Origin: Anaerolineales bacterium
Lineage (GTDB): Bacteria; Chloroflexota; Anaerolineae; Anaerolineales; Villigracilaceae
Direction: 5' to 3'
Length of the DNA: 46,454 nt
Assembly: GCA_016789225.1 (NCBI GenBank)
Contig: JAEURI010000011.1
Coordinates: 1 to 46,454 of the forward strand
The notes beneath the pieces are model-generated. The model ran no database searches. It was not told where the DNA came from and was given only the letters and a program-made list of their open reading frames with translations. A program made the translations under genes and the position numbers. Below, in pieces: positions 16,845 through 24,004 of the stretch (the first letter of the stretch is position 1; each line of letters starts with the position of its first letter).

Positions 16845-18122
16845 CTACTTCCACGACCAAATTCCCAGCGAGCCTTCCGCAAGGAAGCGCGGCTCGGTCA
16901 CGCCTGAGGAGGGCACGATGGCAATGGTGGGTGTGCCAGATTGCCCGATGAAGGAAATGACCAGATTGTTGCTGTCTGGCGACCAGATGGTAATTGACTG
17001 ATGATACTGGTCAAAGTAGGGAATAAGATTGGTGAATTGCTCCGAGGGTTGGAAGGTGGCGACTGTGCTGCTCTCACCGCTGGCAACATCCAGAATGTTG
17101 AGCTCGAATAAAAGAACTTGGCCAGTGGAACCTTCGGGTGTGACTACCAGAGGTATGAGGTAGGCTAGTTCATCTCCATCCGGCGACCAGAAAAAGCCGA
17201 TTACCTGATTATCAACGACGATCTCTTCGCTGTCGTTCACATTCGCCACATGCAACGACCCAATGGCGCCGGTTTGCATTTGTTCCACACCAGAAATATA
17301 AGCAAATTGTTCACTATCTGCGGCCCAGGCAAAGGCAGTGTTGATATCGAAGTCGGCGACGACTCGTTGCAATGCCCCGGTCGCATCGGTGAGGGTGAGC
17401 TGCTGTTTGCCGTCTTCAGAGAGGGTAGGGAGTAGGATAAATTCTCCACTGGGTGACCAGGCCGGGGCTTGGAAAAGAGCCGGGTCTACATCCAGCACAT
17501 ACTCGATCAACTCATCCCCGAGTTTCAGGAAGGAAAGCTGATGTGAGTTCCCCGTCACATCACTCTTATGGACGATCATTGCGCTCCCATCGGGCGACCA
17601 CGACCAATAGAACGGGCTGCCGGTATCGAGCACTCGTCTTTCTCCGCCGTCGGCCGGGATGCTTTGCAGAAGCAGGGTCTGTTGTTGTGCGGTGGTGCTG
17701 AGCGCGCCGATATGTTTATTATCCGGCGACCAGTGGATATAGAATGGGTATTCGGTCTCGCTGGTGTAAACCTTTGTGACTGTGCCGTCATCGATATTTG
17801 CAACCACCAAGTTCGAGATCAGGCTGGTGCTGCTGTTTTGTTCCAGCCGGATGAACGCCACCTGGCTGCCATCAAGCGACCAGGCGGGAAGTTGATATCC
17901 AATTTGACCTTGTGTTGCCTCGGTCACATCATCGGTTAGTTGGGTGGTGCTGGTGGCACCCTGATCAGTGACGTACACATTGCCGTCATTACCGACATAT
18001 GCGATCAATCCTGATTTTCGTTCAAGAAATTTTAAGACCGGGCTTTGCGGAATCTGAATGCCTCCGGGTGCACAGGCTGCAAGTAGAACAGCAAGCAAAA
18101 GGATGATGGTGAGCTTTTTCAT
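16845..18122 (-). CDS. Lipoprotein with PD40/TolB-like beta-propeller
   Basis: 425 aa. The signal peptide ends in the lipobox LLAACAP (Cys at about residue 17). The remainder is a propeller with repeated blades such as AWSLDGSQVAFIR, HWSPDNKHIGAL, SWSPDGSAMIV, AWSPSGEFILL, FWSPDGDELAYL and IWSPDSNNLVISF. It is a second member of the type seen at 8589-10433, but lacks the LolA-like N-domain. It overlaps the S41 peptidase-like gene as ATGA, so the two are co-translated and may act together at the outer face of the membrane. Confidence 0.88.
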   Translation of the reverse strand: MKKLTIILLLAVLLAACAPGGIQIPQSPVLKFLERKSGLIAYVGNDGNVYVTDQGATSTTQLTDDVTEATQGQIGYQLPAWSLDGSQVAFIRLEQNSSTSLISNLVVANIDDGTVTKVYTSETEYPFYIHWSPDNKHIGALSTTAQQQTLLLQSIPADGGERRVLDTGSPFYWSWSPDGSAMIVHKSDVTGNSHQLSFLKLGDELIEYVLDVDPALFQAPAWSPSGEFILLPTLSEDGKQQLTLTDATGALQRVVADFDINTAFAWAADSEQFAYISGVEQMQTGAIGSLHVANVNDSEEIVVDNQVIGFFWSPDGDELAYLIPLVVTPEGSTGQVLLFELNILDVASGESSTVATFQPSEQFTNLIPYFDQYHQSITIWSPDSNNLVISFIGQSGTPTIAIVPSSGVTEPRFLAEGSLGIWSWK

Positions 18123-19402
18123 TCCTGCACCTCCAAGGCTTCGATGGATTCGATGGCCTGCTGAATGACCGGATCACTAGTGGGGCTGATCTCATCCCAT
18201 CTCGCCTCCACCCGGACCTCGGGCTTGAGTCCACTCACCCCAAGCTCCTGACTCCCGCCGATGCGGTAGGACGCGCTGGCGATCAGAATCTGGCCTCCAT
18301 TGGAGAGTTGAAAAGCGCTAAAGGCTTCTATGCTGCCCGCTGTATTCGAACCGATGACAACACCTCTGGCAGATTCTTGAACGGCGGCGGCAAATATCTC
18401 CGACAGGCCGCTGGTGTGTTCGCCGACCAGCAGGGCGATGGGCATATCCTGTGAACCGAAAAGATCCTGCCCTTCCACTTGAAAGGTCTCGTTTTCGGTG
18501 CGGCTGAAAATATCGATCTTTGTGCCGTCGAGAAAGAGCATAAGCATTTCCTCAAGTGGAAAATTGGAATTGGGGCCTGCGATGCGCAGGTCGATGATCA
18601 CGCCTTTGAATTCACTGTTTTTAGAAAATTCATCTAAGGCTGCTGCCACCTCATCTGCAAGACTCGTGGTCCCCACTGTCGGAATTCGCATGTACCCAAT
18701 ATCTGTATTGGGCAGTTCGTCCACCTGTAGGTTGGTGATGCCATTGATCCTGGCGCGCGTGATCTCCACCTCACGCTGGTCTTCTCCGGGCGTTTGCACC
18801 GTGAGCGTTACCTTCGTTCCCGCCTCGCCGCGAATGCGCAGGACCACATCGCCTCCTTCTTCGAGGAGTACGGGGGAGCCGTCCACAGCAAAGACGCTGT
18901 CGTGTGCTCTCAACCCGGCCTTCTCCGCCGGGGAGCCGGGGATGATATCGAGGATGACCACATGAGGTACCTGCTCGGCTTCGAAATTAATAAAGGCACC
19001 AATACCACCATATTCAGCCAGGTTGGCGGCAGTGTCGGCTTCGATGCGTTCGCCCCTGGTGACATAGATGATTTCACCCTCTGCAAATTCACCTTCGAAT
19101 TGGGTCATTAGATCGGTGAATTCAGAATCGTCCAGTCCCTTGTTGATCTCATCCAGATAGGTTTGGTGCAGGGTTTCCCAATCTGCCTGCCCGGATTCAT
19201 AGTAGATATAATTTTCTTCGAGGCGGCTTAGTATTTCTTCGAACACATTGGTTTGATGTTCGGTCAATGAAATTTGCGGACCGTAAGGGGTATCGTCTGG
19301 CGATGGTTCGTTATTTCCAAACGCAGGGATGCCTGCGCAGGCGAAGATGACCACCGATGTGAGACCCAGCCAATAAAGGATGGTGCGTGGGTTGGAATTC
19401 AT
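18119..19402 (-). CDS. S41-family (C-terminal-processing-type) peptidase homologue with PDZ domain
   Basis: 427 aa. An N-terminal hydrophobic segment ends in FACAG, which may be a lipobox. A helical region (45-110) and a PDZ domain (about 130-218, DIIPGSPAEKAGLRAHDSVFAVDG) lead to the S41 core: GYMRIPTV, VIIDLR and TSGLSEIF with Ser334 in the nucleophile position. In Ser/Lys CtpA enzymes a Lys follows in the TFGKG motif; here the matching segment reads NTAGSIEAF (Ser357), so the usual general-base Lys is missing. It may be inactive or use another base. The start at 19402 has AAGGAG 6-7 nt upstream, and the gene is coupled by ATGA to the propeller lipoprotein. Confidence 0.85.
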   Translation of the reverse strand: MNSNPRTILYWLGLTSVVIFACAGIPAFGNNEPSPDDTPYGPQISLTEHQTNVFEEILSRLEENYIYYESGQADWETLHQTYLDEINKGLDDSEFTDLMTQFEGEFAEGEIIYVTRGERIEADTAANLAEYGGIGAFINFEAEQVPHVVILDIIPGSPAEKAGLRAHDSVFAVDGSPVLLEEGGDVVLRIRGEAGTKVTLTVQTPGEDQREVEITRARINGITNLQVDELPNTDIGYMRIPTVGTTSLADEVAAALDEFSKNSEFKGVIIDLRIAGPNSNFPLEEMLMLFLDGTKIDIFSRTENETFQVEGQDLFGSQDMPIALLVGEHTSGLSEIFAAAVQESARGVVIGSNTAGSIEAFSAFQLSNGGQILIASASYRIGGSQELGVSGLKPEVRVEARWDEISPTSDPVIQQAIESIEALEVQE

Positions 19403-19432
19403 GGGAAACTCCTTGGCGAAAACAAACAGATA

Positions 19433-19473
19433 AATTTTCGTCAGGCGGGATGCCACCCTGCCTGACGAAAATT
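19433..19473 (-). terminator. Hairpin upstream of the S41 gene, possible terminator or leader element
   Basis: AATTTTCGTCAGGC (19433-19446) pairs perfectly with GCCTGACGAAAATT (19460-19473) around a 13-nt loop. It lies 31 bp before the S41 start and 61 bp after the preceding gene. The tail on the minus strand is only mildly T-rich, so it could be a weak terminator or part of the S41 leader. Confidence 0.5.
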
Positions 19474-19534
19474 ATGTGCGGTATTGTATCAGACGGTATT
19501 TACAAGGCACCCCTTACGATGACATCCTCTGTCA

Positions 19535-19753
19535 TTACACAAGTTTTTGGATGTTCTTCGGGTTGAATACGGAAATCTCCTGAATCTTCAGAATGGTCTG
19601 GGCCGCTTCATCCAGCCGGATCCAATAAAAGCTGCGGTGTTCGGAATACGGCTCGACCTGAAAGACCGTGCCTGTATACCAACCTTCATGCTCCCCAAAC
19701 TTTTCTCCAAGATAGATCTGAACATGGTCTCCAACCTGAATGGCATCGGTCAT
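19535..19753 (-). CDS. Small soluble protein, SH3-like, function unknown
   Basis: 72 aa. The sequence GDHVQIYLGEKFGEHEGWYTGTVFQVEPYS, followed by FYWIRLDE, suggests a small beta-barrel of the SH3 or Tudor kind. No catalytic motif is present. Its ATG overlaps the stop of the 62-aa membrane protein gene as ATGA, which supports the start at 19753 over the longer frame beginning at 19882 that would overlap that gene almost completely. Confidence 0.65.
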   Translation of the reverse strand: MTDAIQVGDHVQIYLGEKFGEHEGWYTGTVFQVEPYSEHRSFYWIRLDEAAQTILKIQEISVFNPKNIQKLV

Positions 19754-19938
19754 GATTTTTTGCGATTGAGAAACCAGAAGAACGCGGCTCCGGCCAAAAC
19801 CATGATCGCCCCGTTGATCGCCCATTGCGGGTTGCCGGACATAAAACTTCCGGGCAGGATGTTGATGCCCTGCAATATCCAAACGACGCCGCCGAGCATG
19901 AACAGAACAGCCAGAACTTTAAGAAGGTTATTGAGCAT
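19750..19938 (-). CDS. Small two-helix membrane protein
   Basis: 62 aa with two hydrophobic segments (residues 5-24 and 41-57) joined by a short loop (LPGSFMSGNPQW), ending in basic RKKS. GGAGAC precedes the ATG by 6 nt. It is coupled by ATGA to the 72-aa gene, so the two form a small bicistronic unit. No function can be assigned. Confidence 0.7.
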   Translation of the reverse strand: MLNNLLKVLAVLFMLGGVVWILQGINILPGSFMSGNPQWAINGAIMVLAGAAFFWFLNRKKS

Positions 19939-19956
19939 TGGGTCTCCATTTATTTT

Positions 19957-19990
19957 TGAAAACTCCCTGTCCGAGAACGAACAGGGAGTT
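19957..19990 (-). terminator. Terminator after the LysM protein gene
   Basis: AACTCCCTGT (19961-19970) and ACAGGGAGTT (19981-19990) form a 10-bp stem. On the minus strand it is followed by TTTTCAAAAAT. It lies 31 bp past the stop of the LysM gene. Confidence 0.75.
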
Positions 19991-20021
19991 GATGAGCTTT
20001 CTTCGCTTCACATTGGACCGG

Positions 20022-21185
20022 TTATGGGTTCGGCGTTCCTTCGACGGCTATGCCCACCCAGGTGAAGACCCGTCTTTCACTGGTCGCGCCGGAGGCGATC
20101 CAAATGGGCTGACCCTGGTCATCCACGCCGGATTGCAGGACGGGGATCACCCACCAGCGCATGACATGTGCCACGTTATCCTTCGGGCGGAAGCTGGTGG
20201 GCACGATGTATTTGGTGTCTGTCACATAGTCGGTGATGCGGCGGGTCTGACTGGCGGTCACATCTTCGACGATGACTTGGTACGCTTCACCGTCGCGCAG
20301 GACGCCGACCGATGCCCATTGCAAGGTCACTACGTCGTTGGCCAGGGTGAAGGCTGCGCCGTCCGCAGGCAGGAGCAGGTTTGGGGCGGGGTAGGGAGGC
20401 GGAAGCGTCGCCGTGGAAGTGGGCTGATTTGGGTCAGGGGCGCGTTCGCATAGAGGAATCAACAAGGTTTGCCCGAGGAAGACGTTATCGGTGGTTAATC
20501 CATTGAACTCTTTGATGGCATCCATGGGAACGGCATAGTTGGCGGCAATGCTGGAAAGGGTGTCATTTTCTTGCACTGTGATCTGTACCGTATCGCATGA
20601 AATTCGAGTTGCCTCTGCGGGCAGGGGCGTATTAGTGGCTGGGGGCGGAACGGTGGGTGTGGGATACGGGATCTTGAGCACTTGCCCCACTGAGATCGGG
20701 CAGCTGGAGGCGAGATTGTTGAGAACGATGATGCTTTGAACCGAAACGTTGAAATTGAATGCGATCTGCGAACAGGAGCCATCGCCTGCGGAAACTGTGT
20801 ACTCAAATGGAGCCTGCAGGGTGGCTGTAGGGGTTTCGGTGGCAGGCAGCGTAACTGTGGGAGTCAGCGATGCCGTTGCGGTTTCGGAAGGGGTGGGAGT
20901 GTCTCCGGTGACAAGCGTATCTGTACCTTTGGGCATTGCAATGAAGGTCACTGCCGCCACTAGAACGATGACGCTGGCCAACATGCCGATGGCAGCCGGT
21001 AGGCTCAGGCGTACCTCTGGCATGCGGCTGGCCTGCACCGATTTTTCGTTCTTCTTTGCGGCTTTCGCTTCCGGCTGCGGGGCGAACTCGGTCCCGCACA
21101 CGAGACAACGCACAGCGTTCTCGCTGAGGCGCGTTCCACAGGTGGGGCAGACCTTAGTTTTACTGGAATTGGTTTCTGGAGTCAT
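20022..21185 (-). CDS. Zinc-ribbon, single-pass membrane protein with two LysM domains
   Basis: 387 aa. An N-terminal zinc ribbon (C13, C16, C27, C30) lies in the cytoplasm, followed by one transmembrane helix (about 62-85) and a Thr/Pro-rich linker. Two LysM domains follow (about 128-172 and 203-245; the second with ENDTLSSIAANYAVPMDAIKEFNGL). A C-terminal Ig/FnIII-like domain has VTLQWASVGVLRDGEAYQV. LysM domains bind N-acetylglucosamine glycans such as peptidoglycan, so the protein probably links the cell wall to the cytoplasm. The start at 21185 is chosen because TATAAT lies 10 nt upstream and the zinc ribbon begins there; no Shine-Dalgarno sequence is seen. Confidence 0.87.
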   Translation of the reverse strand: MTPETNSSKTKVCPTCGTRLSENAVRCLVCGTEFAPQPEAKAAKKNEKSVQASRMPEVRLSLPAAIGMLASVIVLVAAVTFIAMPKGTDTLVTGDTPTPSETATASLTPTVTLPATETPTATLQAPFEYTVSAGDGSCSQIAFNFNVSVQSIIVLNNLASSCPISVGQVLKIPYPTPTVPPPATNTPLPAEATRISCDTVQITVQENDTLSSIAANYAVPMDAIKEFNGLTTDNVFLGQTLLIPLCERAPDPNQPTSTATLPPPYPAPNLLLPADGAAFTLANDVVTLQWASVGVLRDGEAYQVIVEDVTASQTRRITDYVTDTKYIVPTSFRPKDNVAHVMRWWVIPVLQSGVDDQGQPIWIASGATSERRVFTWVGIAVEGTPNP

Positions 21186-21195
21186 ACGGGCGAAA

Positions 21196-21201
21196 ATTAT
21201 A
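21196..21201 (-). promoter_or_regulatory. -10 box of the LysM gene (short or no leader)
   Basis: TATAAT on the minus strand lies 10 nt before the ATG at 21185, leaving at most 2-4 nt of leader. No good -35 box is evident. Confidence 0.5.
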
Positions 21202-21270
21202 CCATCGAACAAAATCGTACTTTTCGGGCGGCATGCATACGATTCAGTTGAATAAGCGTAGTGTGTTGGG

Positions 21271-22563
21271 TCATTCGGCAGCCGTTTTGGGTTTGGCTGT
21301 CACCAGCACTTTGTCCACGCGGCGGCCATCCATGTCGACTACCTCAAAACGCAGGTTGTTCCACTCAAAGTGGTCCGCGGTTTGCGGGACGCGCCCCAGA
21401 GAGGTCATGACAAAGCCGCTCAGGGTTTCATATTCATCCTCGTGCGGAAGTTCGTTCAGGTCGAAGATATCTTTGAACTCGTCCACTTCCAACATGCCGT
21501 CCAACAACCAGGAGCCGTCCTGCCGCTGGGTGGCTTGCGGTTCTTCACCTTCCATTTGGCCGACGATCTCTTCGAGAATGTCGTTGATGGTCAATAGGCC
21601 CTGCACGCCGCCGAACTCGTCCACCACCAGGAGCAGTTCGGTATTGTTCTTTTTCAAAACCTCTAGGGCGCGCGATGCCAGTGTGGTTTCAGGGATGAAG
21701 AAGGCTGGTTTTGCCAGCTCACGCAGATTGATCTCCCTGCCGGATAGACTTACCACAAGCAGGTCACGCGATTTGACAATGCCTACAATGGTCTCCAGCG
21801 AGTCCTGCCGCACTGGGAAACGGGAATATGGACTGCTTGAGATCTTTTCCAGGATATCTTCTGCGCTGTCCTGTACATCGAGCCAGACGATCTCGGTGCG
21901 CGGGGTCATCAGGGAATACACACGTTGGTCGCCCAGGCTGAAAACGCCCTCCACCATATCCTGCTCTGATTCTTCGAAGACGCCTGCCTGCGTGCCCTGG
22001 TCGATCAGCACCTGTAATTCTTCTTCTGTAATAGGCAGCTCGGCAGAATGCTTGATGCCGAACAAAGCAAGCACAAACTCCGTCCCCCAACTCATCAACC
22101 TGATGAGAGGCGAGAACATGACCGATAATAAGACCATCGGTCCGACCACAAGTTTTGTGATCCGCTCTGGGCTGTGCATGCCTATCCGTTTGGGGACGAG
22201 TTCGCCCAGCCAGATGGTCAATATGGTGATGATGATGACGACAATGCCCAGGGAAATGGACTCGGCATATTCCGCGATGGCCTCGATCTTGACGAATTGA
22301 ACGGCCAGTGTCTTCGCGATGGTTGCGCCGCCGACTGCGCCTGCAAAGACGCCGATCAGGGTAATGACGATCTGGATCGTGGAAAGAAATACATTCGGGC
22401 TCTTCAACACTTCCAAAGCCGCACCGGCGGCCTTATCGCCCTCGTTTGCCATTTGATGCAATTTTGTCTTGCGCGAGGCGAGCATGGCGGCCTCAGACAT
22501 GGCCAGCAAGCCGTTGATCAGGATCAGCACAAGAATGGTCAGGATTTCACTACTAATACTCAT
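21271..22563 (-). CDS. CNNM/CorC-type ion transporter (hemolysin-family, DUF21-CBS-CorC)
   Basis: 430 aa. A DUF21 membrane domain with about four helices (residues 1-190, opening with ILINGLLAMSEAAMLASRKTKL) is followed by a CBS pair (about 205-330, MTPRTEIVWLDV and VVDEFGGVQGLLTINDILEEIVG) and a C-terminal CorC_HlyC domain (ETLSGFVMTSLGRVPQTADHFEW). Members transport or regulate Mg2+ or other divalent cations; haemolysin is only a historical name. GGGAAA precedes the start. Two short reading frames and selD lie just upstream on the same strand and appear to be coupled to it. Confidence 0.92.
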   Translation of the reverse strand: MSISSEILTILVLILINGLLAMSEAAMLASRKTKLHQMANEGDKAAGAALEVLKSPNVFLSTIQIVITLIGVFAGAVGGATIAKTLAVQFVKIEAIAEYAESISLGIVVIIITILTIWLGELVPKRIGMHSPERITKLVVGPMVLLSVMFSPLIRLMSWGTEFVLALFGIKHSAELPITEEELQVLIDQGTQAGVFEESEQDMVEGVFSLGDQRVYSLMTPRTEIVWLDVQDSAEDILEKISSSPYSRFPVRQDSLETIVGIVKSRDLLVVSLSGREINLRELAKPAFFIPETTLASRALEVLKKNNTELLLVVDEFGGVQGLLTINDILEEIVGQMEGEEPQATQRQDGSWLLDGMLEVDEFKDIFDLNELPHEDEYETLSGFVMTSLGRVPQTADHFEWNNLRFEVVDMDGRRVDKVLVTAKPKTAAE

Positions 22564-22709
22564 TGTTTCCCATTGATATAAAAATTATGGTTTCCCCTGA
22601 AAGGTATAAACACCCGGCTGCACGAAGGCGCGGCAGGGGAAAGATTCGTCAGTTTGAATGAAATGACTGGGGAAGGGTCAGGTTCTGGTTCTATGGGGAT
22701 TTCAGACAT
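22560..22709 (-). CDS. Possible 49-aa protein coupled to the CNNM/CorC gene
   Basis: An ATG frame of 49 codons beginning MSEIPIEPEPDPSPV has a stop TGA that overlaps the ATG of the CNNM/CorC gene (ATGA), the same junction used by many real gene pairs here. The peptide is Pro-rich at its start, without a membrane segment or a recognisable domain, and no clear ribosome-binding site precedes it. It could be a small leader peptide that couples translation, or a chance frame. Confidence 0.28.
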   Translation of the reverse strand: MSEIPIEPEPDPSPVISFKLTNLSPAAPSCSRVFIPFRGNHNFYINGKQ

Positions 22710-22751
22710 GATGTTCTTGCAAATTGTTTTCGCCCTTATTGTACCTGAAAG

Positions 22752-22898
22752 TCAACTTTTTTTAGAAAGCTTGTCTTCGATGTTCTTTATCCGCTTTTGG
22801 AGCCGGGCATAACTGCTTCTGACGATCAACGGCAGGAAGAGAACGATCACCCCAAGGCTACATACAACACCTAACTCGATGACGCTGATGTGGATCAT
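22752..22898 (-). CDS. 48-aa single-pass membrane protein downstream of selD
   Basis: The frame starts at an ATG overlapping the selD stop (ATGA). The peptide has one hydrophobic helix (residues 5-27, VIELGVVCSLGVIVLFLPLI) and then a basic, Lys-rich amphipathic coiled tail (ARLQKRIKNIEDKLSKKS). Composition and coupling support a real small protein. It matches no family known to me. It lies between selD and the CNNM/CorC transporter. Confidence 0.6.
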   Translation of the reverse strand: MIHISVIELGVVCSLGVIVLFLPLIVRSSYARLQKRIKNIEDKLSKKS

Positions 22899-23953
22899 GT
22901 GACGCTAATACCTGTTCCTTCGCGCACCTCGCCAACCGTCCACACCGGCTGCCCCAGCTCTTCCGCTCGGTTCATCAGGCTTTCCAGATGTTCCTGCGCC
23001 ACCCCAAACAACAGGCCGCCGCTGGTCTGCGGGTCGAACAGTAACATTTGGGCGGGCTCATCCAAATGTTCAGCAAAAGTTACATCTTTTTCGAAATGAC
23101 CTTTGTTGTCAAAAGCGCCGCCGGGGAAGATGCCCCGTTCCGCATATCCGCGCGCGCCGCTCAAAAATGGAAGAGATGAATAATTAATGTGCAGAGCAAC
23201 ACGCGACGCTCCCGCCATCTCCGTGGCATGGCCGAGCAGCCCAAAGCCGGTGATATCTGTCCCGCCGTGGGCACCGAATTCCACGGCCAGTTGACCGGCG
23301 GTTTTGTTCAATCGCGACATCCATTCGATGGCTTCTCTGATGTGTGCTTCATCCGCTTTTTCCTGCTTGAGAGCCGTGGTCGTCACGCCGCCGCCGAGCG
23401 GTTTTGTCAGCACAAGAATATCGCCAGCTTTGAGTCCGCTCTTGCTGATTATCTTTTGTGGATGGACAAACCCGATCACGACCAAGCCGTATTTTGGTTC
23501 CTTGTCCTTGACCGTGTGCCCCCCGGCAATGACCACGCCTGCCTCTCGCGCTTTTTCCGCTCCGCCGCGCAGGATCTCGCTCGAGATCTCCGCCGGAAGA
23601 TTATCCGGCAGTGCCGCAATGTTCAACGCCAGGAATGGACGGCCTCCCATCGCATACACATCCGACAGGCTATTGGCAGCCGCAATTGAACCATATTCAT
23701 ACGCAGTATCTACAACCGGCGTAAAGAAATCCGTCGTTACTACGATGGCCTGGTCATCGCTTAAACGCCAAACCGCCGCATCATCCGGCGACTCAAGGCC
23801 GATCATCAAGTCGGGATACGCAGCAGGGTCGAAGATATCTTTAAGAGGACGCAGAACCTGCGTCAGCGCTTCTGCGCTTAGTTTGGACGCTCAACCCGCA
23901 CAGGCAGACAAAGTCGTCAGGCGGATTTCACGTCCGGTTTGAGGGATGGGCAT
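22895..23953 (-). CDS. selD: Selenide, water dikinase (selenophosphate synthetase) with selenocysteine
   Basis: 352 aa if the UGA at 23891-23893 is read as Sec21. It makes selenophosphate from selenide and ATP, the selenium donor for tRNA-Sec and selenouridine. The segment IRLTTLSACAG-U-ASKLSAEAL aligns without gaps with E. coli SelD [21 protein letters not shown]: U21 replaces catalytic Cys17 and Lys24 matches essential Lys20. Other family motifs are SPDDAAVWRL, TTDFFTPVVD, DVYAMGG, AGGHTVKD, GTDITGFGLLGH and DPQTSGGLL. Stopping at the UGA would leave only a TTG start at 23809 and remove the active site. The ATG at 23953 restores the normal length (about 347 in E. coli). No Shine-Dalgarno sequence is seen. 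Confidence 0.93.
23860..23890 (-). promoter_or_regulatory. SECIS-like element of selD
   Basis: Immediately after the UGA the RNA folds as two perfect 5-bp stems: lower GCGUC/GACGC, then a 7-nt bulge CAAACUA, then upper AGCGC/GCGCU with apical loop AGAA. The loop starts 17 nt after the UGA and has G at its second position, as in the bacterial SECIS consensus (G within the first two loop bases). It lies inside the coding frame, as bacterial SECIS elements do. Confidence 0.8.
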
Positions 23954-23964
23954 ATTTCTATAAA

Positions 23965-23997
23965 AGACCTGACAGGTTTTCAAAACCTGTCAGGTCT
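23965..23997. terminator. Perfect 16-bp palindrome, terminator of the SPFH gene and possible dispersed repeat
   Basis: AGACCTGACAGGTTTT (23965-23980) and AAAACCTGTCAGGTCT (23982-23997) are perfect complements around one base. On the minus strand the hairpin is followed by TTTTAT, so it can end transcription from the SPFH gene (stop at 24005) just before selD. The symmetric ACCTGACAGGT core is unlike an ordinary terminator and may be a mobile palindromic repeat. Confidence 0.75.
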
Positions 23998-24004
23998 GAT
24001 TCCA

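Noticed and set aside
21233..22300. 355-codon plus-strand frame opposite the CNNM/CorC gene
   Set aside because: Ser/Arg-rich composition typical of an antisense shadow; the opposite strand has all DUF21, CBS and CorC motifs.
22895..23809. selD as a shorter gene starting at TTG 23809, or as a pseudogene broken by UGA
   Set aside because: The short form loses the catalytic segment. The upstream frame aligns without gaps to SelD, the stop is UGA exactly at the Cys17 position, and a SECIS-like hairpin follows.
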